A DNA stretch of 64,000 nucleotides from Chlorobaculum parvum NCIB 8327 (GTDB lineage: Bacteria; Bacteroidota; Chlorobiia; Chlorobiales; Chlorobiaceae): assembly GCF_000020505.1 (NCBI RefSeq), contig NC_011027.1, forward strand, positions 158,501 to 222,500, given 5' to 3'. A program made the position numbers and the translations under genes. The notes under the pieces were generated by a model, which searched no databases, was not told the origin of the DNA, and saw nothing but the letters and a program-made list of their open reading frames with translations. Positions 9,121-16,660 of the stretch are shown here, one piece after another. Within the stretch, counting starts at the first letter, position 1, and each line of letters starts with the position of its first letter.

Positions 9121-9423
9121 TCAGCTCTCCATGTCGAACAGGCCGGCCGCTTTCGGTGGCTCCGGTTTGGCAGGCTTCTCGGACTGAGCAGGCAGTGTGG
9201 CCTGAGCGGGCTTGTCAGGAGTGATTGTTTCGAGTTTCTTGCGGGTCTCCTGCAAGCGCTTGCGGCACTCTTCGGCAACCGAGCGGCCCTCCTCGTAAAG
9301 TTCGATGGAGTTCTCGAGCCCGGTGTCGGGATCTTCGATCTGGCCGGTAAGCTCTTCGAGACGCTGGATCAGCTCTTCGATGGTCGAAGTCTGATTCTTC
9401 TTGGTTTTACGTGCAGCAGGCAT
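9121..9423 (-). CDS. xseB: Exodeoxyribonuclease VII small subunit
   Basis: A 100-residue XseB. The family core is at residues 14-70: TIEELIQRLEELTGQIEDP, then LENSIELYEEGRSVAEECRKRLQ, a short coiled-coil-like helix pair. Downstream is a Pro/Lys/Ala-rich tail of about 30 residues that is longer than in most homologues (E. coli XseB has 80 residues). With XseA it forms exonuclease VII, which degrades single-stranded DNA. It is divergent from obg, with 83 bases between. Confidence 0.85.
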   Translation of the reverse strand: MPAARKTKKNQTSTIEELIQRLEELTGQIEDPDTGLENSIELYEEGRSVAEECRKRLQETRKKLETITPDKPAQATLPAQSEKPAKPEPPKAAGLFDMES

Positions 9424-9506
9424 TGTTAGTGCAGGGTTAAGTTCAGAATAACTTAGGTAACGATGGCGATTCCTACAAAAAGGATTCTTACAAAAAGGAC
9501 GGAAGC

Positions 9507-10514
9507 GTGAAGTTTGTCGATAGTGCGAAAATCTCGGTCAAGGCTGGTGACGGCGGACGGGGATGCGTGAGTTTCAGAAGAGAAAAGTTCGTGCCCAAGG
9601 GAGGCCCCGATGGCGGTGATGGCGGGCGCGGCGGCCATGTTTATCTGCGTGCCAACCGGCAGCTCTCCACTCTGCTCGACTTCAAGTACCGCAAGTCCTA
9701 CATCGCCGGTCGTGGCGAACACGGCATGGGCGCGCGCAAGAGTGGCAAGAACGGCAATGACGTCGTGATCGGCGTTCCCTGCGGTACGGTGGTGCGCAAT
9801 GCCGAAACCGGTGAAGTGCTCTGCGATATGGTCGAAGACGGCCAGGAGATCATGATCGCCAAGGGCGGACGTGGCGGCCAGGGCAACCAGCATTTTGCCA
9901 CGGCCACCCGTCAGGCACCGCGATTCGCACAGCCCGGTGAAAAGGGCGATGAGATCGAGCTTGAGATGGAACTGAAGCTGATGGCCGACGTTGGCCTCGT
10001 GGGCTTCCCGAACGCGGGTAAATCGACCCTGATCTCGGTGTTCAGCGCCGCACGTCCGAAGATCGCCGATTATCCTTTCACCACGCTGGTGCCCAATCTC
10101 GGCATCGTACGTTACGATGACTACAAGTCGTTCGTGATGGCCGACATTCCCGGCATTATCGAGGGGGCTGCCGAAGGGCGCGGTCTTGGAATTCAGTTTC
10201 TGCGCCATATCCAGCGCACCAAAACCCTGCTCGTCATGGTGCCGTCCGATTCGGCCGATATTGCCGCCGAGTACGCAACCCTGCTTCGTGAGCTCGAGAA
10301 GTTCGATGCCTCGCTGCTCTCCAAACCGAGGCTTGCGGTGATCACCAAGATGGACATCGCGCCGGAAGATTTTGCCATACCGGAGCTTGAGCCGGGCATC
10401 AAGGTTATCGCTATTTCAAGCGTGGCCGGTCAGGGGCTCAAAGCGCTCAAGGATGAATTGTGGAGACAGATTTCCACTTCAACCCAGATCACCGTTGACG
10501 ATGCCGGCAACTGA
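9507..10514 (+). CDS. obg: Obg/CgtA GTPase
   Basis: A 335-residue Obg GTPase, associated with 50S ribosome maturation and stress control. The N-terminal glycine-rich Obg fold covers residues 1-158 ([31 protein letters not shown]). The G domain follows: G1 GFPNAGKS 166-173, switch I DYPFTT, G3 DIPG 213-216, and G4 as TKMD. The variable C-terminal domain is essentially absent. The start is GTG at 9507 with GGAAG upstream. The 3' end overlaps the following acetyltransferase gene by 14 bases. Confidence 0.94.
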   Translation: MKFVDSAKISVKAGDGGRGCVSFRREKFVPKGGPDGGDGGRGGHVYLRANRQLSTLLDFKYRKSYIAGRGEHGMGARKSGKNGNDVVIGVPCGTVVRNAETGEVLCDMVEDGQEIMIAKGGRGGQGNQHFATATRQAPRFAQPGEKGDEIELEMELKLMADVGLVGFPNAGKSTLISVFSAARPKIADYPFTTLVPNLGIVRYDDYKSFVMADIPGIIEGAAEGRGLGIQFLRHIQRTKTLLVMVPSDSADIAAEYATLLRELEKFDASLLSKPRLAVITKMDIAPEDFAIPELEPGIKVIAISSVAGQGLKALKDELWRQISTSTQITVDDAGN

Positions 10515-10974
10515 GACCATCATCCGCAACGCGCGGCTGAATGAGGCTGAACAGATTTCCCGGATGACGGACGCTTATGCCGGGAAGGGCATCATGCTCA
10601 AGCGGCCTGTCGAGAGCATCATCGAGCATATTCGTAATTTCTTTGTGGCCGAATACCAGGGACAGCTTATCGGCTGTTGTGCGGTGGCCTTCTACTCGGT
10701 CAAGCTGGCTGAAATCCGCTCGCTTGCCGTGGTTGATGAGTTCCGCGGCAGAGGCATCGGAAGTCTTCTGGTCAGAAAAGCCGAATCTGTGCTGACCGAA
10801 GAGGGGGTCAAGGAGGTGTTCGTGCTGACGCTCAGTCCCGGATTTTTCGATAAAATGGGGTATAAGCAGATTGAAAAAGAGTATTTTCCTCAGAAAATCT
10901 GGCGCGATTGCACCAACTGCCCGAAACTCATGGCGTGCGATGAAATCGCGATGGTAAGAACTCTTAACCATTAA
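10501..10974 (+). CDS. GNAT acetyltransferase, ArgA-like (possible N-acetylglutamate synthase)
   Basis: A 157-residue GNAT-fold acetyltransferase. The acetyl-CoA loop is seen in [18 protein letters not shown] about residue 75. The C-terminal part, [20 protein letters not shown] then CxxC...C, is like the acetyltransferase domain of ArgA and of short argA-type synthases that make N-acetylglutamate for arginine synthesis. The assignment to that reaction is inference. The ATG at 10501 lies inside the obg 3' end, so translation is coupled; the longer upstream reading is the obg shadow. HPr follows 15 bases later. Confidence 0.8.
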   Translation: MPATETIIRNARLNEAEQISRMTDAYAGKGIMLKRPVESIIEHIRNFFVAEYQGQLIGCCAVAFYSVKLAEIRSLAVVDEFRGRGIGSLLVRKAESVLTEEGVKEVFVLTLSPGFFDKMGYKQIEKEYFPQKIWRDCTNCPKLMACDEIAMVRTLNH

Positions 10975-10989
10975 AACCGACCAGTATCC

Positions 10990-11256
10990 GTGATCGTCCA
11001 GGAAGTGACCATAACCAACAGTGCGGGACTCCATACCCGGCCTGCGGCGGCTGTCGTCAAACTCGCCTCCAAATTCAAGTCCGAATTTTTCATCGAGATG
11101 GAGGGCTCTGCCATCAATGCCAAATCCATCATCGGTGTGATGAGCCTGGCTGCCCCCAAGGGTTCGCGCCTTGTGCTCCGCCTGGAAGGGGAGGACGAGG
11201 CGGAAGCCGCGCGGCAGCTTATCGAATTTTTCGAACAGGGGTTCGGCGAGAAGTAA
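10990..11256 (+). CDS. HPr-family phosphocarrier protein
   Basis: An 88-residue HPr. The phosphorylation histidine is His15 in SAGLHTRPA, and the regulatory serine is Ser46 in NAKSIIGVMSLA, so both PTS-type and HPr-kinase-type sites are present. The start is GTG at 10990. No PTS permease or enzyme I is in the window. In bacteria with few or no PTS sugar transporters, HPr homologues usually have regulatory duties; this would fit an autotrophic green sulfur bacterium. It lies between the acetyltransferase and the glycosyltransferase cluster. Confidence 0.9.
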   Translation: MIVQEVTITNSAGLHTRPAAAVVKLASKFKSEFFIEMEGSAINAKSIIGVMSLAAPKGSRLVLRLEGEDEAEAARQLIEFFEQGFGEK

Positions 11257-11289
11257 CTCCCGGTTGCCCCCAAGCCGGACTCCGCTCCC

Positions 11290-12432
11290 TTGAAGCCTTT
11301 GCGGATAGCCCTGATCAGCCCGTTTCCTCCCTTGAAAGGGGGGATTGCACGCTTTAGCGAAAGCCTACGGCAGGCGCTGGGCGTGGCTGGTTGCGATGTG
11401 ACGGCCGTGCCTTACCGCCGCCTCTGGCCTCGCTGGCTGCTGAAGGGGCGTCCGGCGGTCGAACCCGGCGTCGAACTACCGGCATCGACGCCGTTCTCCA
11501 TCGATCTGATGAATCCCTTCACCTGGTTTTCGGTGGCTCGCCAGCTTCGCCAGAGCCGCCCTGACGTGCTGCTCGTTGCCTACTGGAGTGCTGTCCTTGC
11601 GCCACTAATCACGATCTTGCGCTGGATCAGCGGCCTGCCGAGCGTGGTGCTGCTACACAATTTCACTTCTCATGAATCCATTCCGGGGGAACCGATGCTG
11701 AAGCGCTTGCTGGTTTCATCGTCCGACGGTTTCATCACCCTCTCCCGCAGCGTCGAGTCGGAGCTGCTCGGCTTCAGCCCTGACGCGCGCACCTGTTCGC
11801 TGTTTCATCCTCTCTACGAGTCGCAAACGCCTGCTCCCGCCAAGATCGAAGCGCGGCGCACGCTGGGTTTGCCGGAGGATGCGCCGGTGCTGCTCTTTTT
11901 CGGCTACGTTCGTGAGTACAAAGGCCTCGATACGCTGCTTAATGCGATGGTTGCCGTAGTGCGCGAACAGCCGTCGGCGAAGCTGGTTGTTGCCGGGGAG
12001 TTCATGCTCGATTCGGCGCGCTTCCGTGACGAGGCCCGGCAGCTCGGCATCGACGGCGCTGTCGAGTTTCGCGAAGGGTACGTGCCTGCCAGTGAGGTTG
12101 CCATGCTGATGGCCGCCGCCGATGCCGTAGTGTTGCCTTACCGTTCGGCCACGCAGTCAGGCGTTGCGCCGCTCGCTTTCGGCCACGGCGTGCCGGTGAT
12201 AGCTTGCAGCGCCGGAGGTCTCGATGCACAGGTCGAGCACGGGAAGACCGGTTGGATCGTCCGCGAAGAGGGGGCTTCGGCACTGGCCGACGGGATCGTT
12301 GAATTTTTCCGCGAGCGCGACCAATTGCCGCTGGAGGAGGGGATCGCCGAAGTTTGCCGCAAGCTTTCGTGGAGTGCGTTCGCATCGGAATCGGCCACTT
12401 TTCTTGAGCGATGTTCCCGGAGGTCGGCATGA
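11290..12432 (+). CDS. Glycosyltransferase, GT4 type
   Basis: A 380-residue GT-B-fold glycosyltransferase. The N-terminal half opens LRIALISPFPPLKGGIARFSE (acceptor domain). The C-terminal half has FFGYVREYKGLDTLL and the donor-binding GHGVPVIACSAGGLDAQVEHGKTG near residue 300. The start is TTG at 11290; no better start exists nearby. It is the first gene of a seven-gene overlapping block for surface polysaccharide assembly. The stop overlaps the next start as ATGA. Donor and acceptor sugars cannot be told from sequence. Confidence 0.85.
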   Translation: MKPLRIALISPFPPLKGGIARFSESLRQALGVAGCDVTAVPYRRLWPRWLLKGRPAVEPGVELPASTPFSIDLMNPFTWFSVARQLRQSRPDVLLVAYWSAVLAPLITILRWISGLPSVVLLHNFTSHESIPGEPMLKRLLVSSSDGFITLSRSVESELLGFSPDARTCSLFHPLYESQTPAPAKIEARRTLGLPEDAPVLLFFGYVREYKGLDTLLNAMVAVVREQPSAKLVVAGEFMLDSARFRDEARQLGIDGAVEFREGYVPASEVAMLMAAADAVVLPYRSATQSGVAPLAFGHGVPVIACSAGGLDAQVEHGKTGWIVREEGASALADGIVEFFRERDQLPLEEGIAEVCRKLSWSAFASESATFLERCSRRSA

Positions 12433-13286
12433 ACGGCGAAAAAACGGCAGTCATCGTGCTGAACTGGAACGGTGCGGCTGACACGCTCGTCTGTCTGGCG
12501 TCGCTCGGGAAGGTGCGCCAGCCGGAGTTCACTGTCATCATGGCCGACAACGGCTCGACCGACGGCTCGGTCGCGCTCGTCCGCCGGGCTTTTCCGGAGG
12601 TCGAAATTCTCGAACTTGGGCGCAACCTCGGCTTTGCGGGAGGCAATAACGCAGCATTCCGTTCGCTGCGAGGGCGCGGCTTCGATAACGTGGTGTTCCT
12701 GAACAACGACACCATCGTTGATCCCGGCTTCCTCCAGCCGCTCATCGAAACCCTGCGCGATGCGTGGGTTGGCATCGTCGCTCCGAAAATTCTCTACATA
12801 GACGATCCGGCGCGCATCTGGTATGCGGGCGGTGCGGTCAACCCTGCGACGGGGCTGATCGAGCACACGGGCATCCGCCAGTCCGATGGCCCGCGTTTCG
12901 ACGCGCTGAAGCCGGTCGGGTACGCCACCGGTTGCTGCCTGGCAATGAGGTGCCCTGTGTTCGATGAGGTCGGTGGTTTCGACGAGCGGTTCCGGATGTA
13001 CGGCGAGGATGTCGATCTCTCGATGAAGGTGCGCGAGCGCGGCCTCGCCGTCATGTATCAGCCCGCGTCGCGCATCTGGCATCGTGTGTCAGCCTCGTCC
13101 GGCGGGGAGATGAACTTCGGAAAGCAGCTCCGAAAGAGCGGCGCAGCTATGACGCTGTTCGCAAAGCACGGCATGTTCAGTAGCCTCGTGCTCTATCCGC
13201 TGCTGCTGCCGTTCCGGGCTCTGCTCGGTCTGTTGCGCTTCCAACTGTTCCGGCGAGCGTCATCGCAAGAGCGGGAGGATGCATGA
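12429..13286 (+). CDS. Glycosyltransferase family 2, rhamnosyltransferase-like
   Basis: A 285-residue GT-A enzyme of family 2. The signature motifs are present: AVIVLNWNGAADTL at the start, ADNGSTDGS about residue 39, the LNNDT metal-binding DxD equivalent near residue 97, and GGFDERFRMYGEDVDLSMK about residue 180. A hydrophobic C-terminal segment (LVLYPLLLPFRALLGLL) may anchor it to the membrane. It is similar in layout to rhamnosyltransferases of O-antigen clusters. The ATG at 12429 overlaps the preceding stop; the in-frame ATG at 12411 is less likely. Confidence 0.87.
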   Translation: MNGEKTAVIVLNWNGAADTLVCLASLGKVRQPEFTVIMADNGSTDGSVALVRRAFPEVEILELGRNLGFAGGNNAAFRSLRGRGFDNVVFLNNDTIVDPGFLQPLIETLRDAWVGIVAPKILYIDDPARIWYAGGAVNPATGLIEHTGIRQSDGPRFDALKPVGYATGCCLAMRCPVFDEVGGFDERFRMYGEDVDLSMKVRERGLAVMYQPASRIWHRVSASSGGEMNFGKQLRKSGAAMTLFAKHGMFSSLVLYPLLLPFRALLGLLRFQLFRRASSQEREDA

Positions 13287-13864
13287 CGGTCGGACAACCA
13301 TTTCGGACGGTCGTTGACCAGACGTGGAGCGCCGATCCCGCGCACCGGATGCGGTGGGAGAAAAGTCTTGCGTTCGTCGCAGCGTCCGACGCGATCTCGC
13401 TTCCGGCGCGGGCGGGACTTGACATCGGCGACCGCACGCCTGCGACCGCGATGCTCGAAGCGCACTTCGGCTGCCGCTTCGACACGACCTCGGTTGATCT
13501 CGACACCGAGCCGCTCGATGTGGCTGCGCGCTATCCGGTGGTAACGGCGTTCGAGGTTATCGAGCACCTCTACAATCCGCTTCACCTGTTGCTTCAGGTT
13601 CGCGACGCGCTCGATCCTGCGCCGTCGTCGCGCCTGTTCCTCTCCACTCCGGCGTGGAAGCCGGGCTTCCTGCAAAGCCCCGATCATTTCCACGAAATGC
13701 CGAAGCGCTCGCTTGACGCGCTCGTTGCGAGGGCCGGATTCGAGGTGGTGCGGAGCGCGGAGTTCGGCATCCGCTCTCCGCTTTTCTGTCTGCATGGTAT
13801 CAGGCCGATGCTGCGCTGCATCTTTGAAAAAATCAGGATTTACGAGCTTGCGGCGCGGCGGTGA
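13283..13864 (+). CDS. SAM-dependent methyltransferase-like protein
   Basis: A 193-residue class I methyltransferase-like protein. It shows VVTAFEVIEHLYNPLHLL (the post-II motif common in Methyltransf_23) about residue 88, and SRLFLSTPAW followed by HFHEMPKRSLDALVARAGFEV, the usual C-terminal half. The SAM glycine motif is weak (GLDIGDRTPATAM), so it may be divergent or have reduced activity. It sits between glycosyltransferases, which suggests a capping or sugar-modifying role. ATGA overlap with the gene before, and 17 bases of overlap with the next. Confidence 0.75.
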   Translation: MTVGQPFRTVVDQTWSADPAHRMRWEKSLAFVAASDAISLPARAGLDIGDRTPATAMLEAHFGCRFDTTSVDLDTEPLDVAARYPVVTAFEVIEHLYNPLHLLLQVRDALDPAPSSRLFLSTPAWKPGFLQSPDHFHEMPKRSLDALVARAGFEVVRSAEFGIRSPLFCLHGIRPMLRCIFEKIRIYELAARR

Positions 13865-15167
13865 ACACATCGACCTCATCTGGTTCTCCGAAATCCAGTG
13901 GGACTTTCTTTCGACCCGCAAGCAGCGGTTGCTCGCCCGCTTTCCGGAGGAGTGGCGGATCCTTTTCATCGAGCCCTTCACGCTTGGTCGTAAGCAGCAC
14001 TGGCTGCCGGCCAAACGTGGGCGTGTAACGGTGGTGACGGTGCCGTTCCTCAAAACCATTCCGCTCGGAAAGCCGCAGCTTTTCGACAACCCGCTTATCC
14101 GCTGGTTTGTTACGCTTGTCGGTCGAACGCTTGCCGCATTCTGGTTTCGTCTGTTGGGATTTTCATCCGCCGACCGGATCATCGGACTGAGCAATATTTA
14201 CTGGGGCGACGCGGCGGCTGTGATGCCTTGCCGGTTGCGGTTCTACGACGCCAACGACGACCACCTCGCCTTTACGCCCGGCCAGCCGTGGCTGCACGAC
14301 TCGATGCGCCGGTTTGTCGAAAAGGCCGACCTGATTTTTTACGTGAGTGATCCGTTGCTCGACAAACTCATGCCGAGACTAGTGTCAAGTCAATACCAAA
14401 CAGTCTGGCGTATTCCCCGTCATTGCGAGGAGCATCGCGACGCGGCAATCCATGCGAACCCTGCGAAATCAACAAAAGATGGATCGCCACGTACCGACAG
14501 GTCGGGACTCGCGATGACGAATATCCGTCATTTTTTGCTTGACACGCTACCGGAGCAGCGATGCGTCGAACTCGGCAACGGCGTCGAGTTCGACCACTTC
14601 GCAACGCCTCGTCGCGAAACGCCGTCGCAACTTGCCGGGTTGCCCAGGCCGATTCTGGGCTACGCGGGCGCGATGGATTGGCTCGACGCCGATCTCGTCG
14701 CGTCGGTCGCCAAAGCGTGGCCGGAGTTCAGCGTCGTGCTCGTTGGCCCGGCGTATGCGAGCGACTGGGCGGAGCGTCACGCCGATTTGCTCTGCTTGCC
14801 GAATGTTCACTGGGTTGGCAAGATCGATTACGACGAGCTTCCGGCGTGGGTGCAGCAGTTCGATCTGGCGCTGATGCCGCTCGAACGGAGCGATTTGAAA
14901 CGGGCTTCCAATCCGAACAAGCTCTACGAGTACGCGGCGGCGTGCGTGCCGATTCTCGCCATCGATTACTGCGATGCCGTCCGGAAGGCGAGCGATGTGG
15001 TGCACGTCGTCTCGACATCTGAGGAGTTTGTCCGGCTCGTACCCGATGCGCTTGCCGATTGTCGGAAGGGTGAGCGACATGCGTTCGCCCGGGCGCACAG
15101 TTGGGACGCGCTTGCTGCCGCGATGGTGCGAGAGTTGCGTGACGCCATGCAATGGAGGCGGTCGTGA
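13848..15167 (+). CDS. Glycosyltransferase, GT-B type, with in-frame repeat insertion
   Basis: A protein of about 439 residues if started at the TTG at 13848, which overlaps the methyltransferase gene; the frame is open further upstream but that part is the other gene's shadow. It begins IDLIWFSEIQWDFLSTRKQ and has the GT-B C-terminal pattern SNPNKLYEYAAACVPILAI near residue 355. The middle, after LLDKLMPRL, holds about 56 residues with no family look (HCEEHRDAAIHANPAKS and following). These coincide exactly with a palindromic repeat at 14381-14548. The normal sequence resumes at LPEQRCVELGNGVEFDHF. Whether the enzyme still works is open. Confidence 0.78.
   Translation: MRRGGEHIDLIWFSEIQWDFLSTRKQRLLARFPEEWRILFIEPFTLGRKQHWLPAKRGRVTVVTVPFLKTIPLGKPQLFDNPLIRWFVTLVGRTLAAFWFRLLGFSSADRIIGLSNIYWGDAAAVMPCRLRFYDANDDHLAFTPGQPWLHDSMRRFVEKADLIFYVSDPLLDKLMPRLVSSQYQTVWRIPRHCEEHRDAAIHANPAKSTKDGSPRTDRSGLAMTNIRHFLLDTLPEQRCVELGNGVEFDHFATPRRETPSQLAGLPRPILGYAGAMDWLDADLVASVAKAWPEFSVVLVGPAYASDWAERHADLLCLPNVHWVGKIDYDELPAWVQQFDLALMPLERSDLKRASNPNKLYEYAAACVPILAIDYCDAVRKASDVVHVVSTSEEFVRLVPDALADCRKGERHAFARAHSWDALAAAMVRELRDAMQWRRS
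14381..14548. repeat. Palindromic interspersed repeat inserted in frame in a glycosyltransferase gene
   Basis: A segment of about 168 bases with nested inverted repeats. The outer ends are GTGTCAAG (14382) and CTTGACAC (14538). Inner arms are CGTCATTGCGAG (about 14419) with CTCGCGATGACG (about 14508), and GGCAATCCAT with ATGGATCGCC. Repeats with this CATTGCGAGGAGC...GCAATCC core occur widely in bacterial genomes as non-coding palindromic elements. Here the length is a multiple of three and there is no stop in the host frame, so the gene stays open. Confidence 0.8.
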
Positions 15168-16660
15168 AACGCGAGGTGACGATTGCGCGGGAGGCCGGTA
15201 TTTCGATGGTCGGTTTCGTGTTTGGGCAGGTGGTGCGCTTCGCTTACAACCTGCTCGCTGCGCGGCTGCTCGGGGTCGATGCGCTTGGCACCTATGCGCT
15301 CGTTGTCGCGGTGCAGCAGGTGGCCGAAGTGTTGGCGATTGGTGGTTACGATTCCGGACTCCTGCGCTTCGTCAACCAGCGGGAGGGTGAGGAGCAGCGC
15401 CAGGTGATCGCTGCGGCTATAAAACGAACCTCGCTTGCATCCCTTGTTGCTGGGTTGCTGATCGTGCTCTTCTCCGGATCGCTCACCTCGTTGTTACACG
15501 GCGACGGAGTGCTGCGCATGACCCTGCTCGCGGTCGCTGTGGCGTTGCCGATGTCGGTGACGACCAGCATGGCCGGGTTTGCCATTCAGGCCCAGCGGCG
15601 TCTCATGCCCAAAATGATGGCGACCCAGATCATCGTGCCTGGACTGTTTTTGCTCACCATGCTTGCTGCACGCTATCTTTGGGGACGCGAGGCCGCGCTG
15701 GCGTTGCCTTTTCTTGTGGCTCCGCTGCTTGCTCTTTTGTGGATTGTACCGCGATTCAGATCGATGACCGGCATCGGGCTGCCAACGGTGCTGCAGGCTG
15801 AACGGAGCCGAGAGCTCAGCCGGTTTGCCCTGCCGCTGCTTGCTATTGCGCTCTTCTCGATTCTTTCACACTGGATCGATGTGGTGATGCTGGGCTTGCT
15901 GACCGACGTGCGTACCGTGGGCATCTACCAGCCCGCAGCCCGGACGGCAGGGCTGCTGCGCTCCGTGTTGGTGGCATTTTCCAGCATCGCCGCGCCGATG
16001 ATCGCCGGGTATTACGGGCGGCAGGAACACGACGGAATACGGGCTACCTACGAGATGGTCAATCGCTGGATCGTGATGATTGTCATGGTGCCGTTTCTGC
16101 TGCTTGCGCTTTTTCCCGCCGAGGTGCTTTCGGTGTTCGGCAAAGGGTTCGGCGCGGGATCGACGGCGCTGGTGCTGCTTGCCGCTGCTTCGTTGCTGCA
16201 CGCCTCGTTCGGGCTTGGCAGCACGGTGCTCGCCATGAGCGGCGGGGAGCGTCTGAGCATGGTCAATCAGGCCGTGGCGCTCTTTTTGCAGGTGCTGCTG
16301 CACTGGTTGCTGATTCCACGTTTCGGGTTGAATGGCGCGGCACTTTCGACCCTGATCGTCATGGCGCTGCTGACCGTCGTGCGGATGGTCGAATTGCGCT
16401 ATGTACTCGACATCCCATTTTTCTCCATCAAGCTTTGGAAGCCGCTTGCGGCAGGCGTAGCGGCAGGCGTAGCCATGCTTGCCGTAAGCTCCGCCCTCTC
16501 TCCGCAGCCATTGTTTATGCTGCTCGCCATGGCAGGCTTGACGGGAGCGGCGGTGTATGTGTTGCTCATCCGTGCGTTCCGGTTGGAACAGGAGGAGCTG
16601 GAGGTTATTTTCAAATTCATGCCTTTTCTGAACACTCAAAGCAAGAACGAAAACCCGTGA
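15152..16660 (+). CDS. Wzx-type polysaccharide flippase (MATE/MVF superfamily)
   Basis: A 502-residue integral membrane protein with about 12-14 hydrophobic helices through the whole length. The N-terminal AGISMVGFVFGQVVRFAYNLLAARLLGVDALGTYALV is typical of oligosaccharide flippases (RfbX/Wzx), which move lipid-linked glycan units across the inner membrane. GSTALVLLAAASLLHASFGLGS appears near residue 350. It overlaps the preceding glycosyltransferase by 16 bases; the GTG at 15164 is an alternative start with a GTGA overlap. Within this cluster it is the likely exporter of the assembled glycan. Confidence 0.88.
   Translation: MEAVVKREVTIAREAGISMVGFVFGQVVRFAYNLLAARLLGVDALGTYALVVAVQQVAEVLAIGGYDSGLLRFVNQREGEEQRQVIAAAIKRTSLASLVAGLLIVLFSGSLTSLLHGDGVLRMTLLAVAVALPMSVTTSMAGFAIQAQRRLMPKMMATQIIVPGLFLLTMLAARYLWGREAALALPFLVAPLLALLWIVPRFRSMTGIGLPTVLQAERSRELSRFALPLLAIALFSILSHWIDVVMLGLLTDVRTVGIYQPAARTAGLLRSVLVAFSSIAAPMIAGYYGRQEHDGIRATYEMVNRWIVMIVMVPFLLLALFPAEVLSVFGKGFGAGSTALVLLAAASLLHASFGLGSTVLAMSGGERLSMVNQAVALFLQVLLHWLLIPRFGLNGAALSTLIVMALLTVVRMVELRYVLDIPFFSIKLWKPLAAGVAAGVAMLAVSSALSPQPLFMLLAMAGLTGAAVYVLLIRAFRLEQEELEVIFKFMPFLNTQSKNENP

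Noticed and set aside
14368-14604. Small - strand ORF over the repeat in the glycosyltransferase
   Set aside because: It is made by the palindromic repeat and does not resemble a transposase or other protein.
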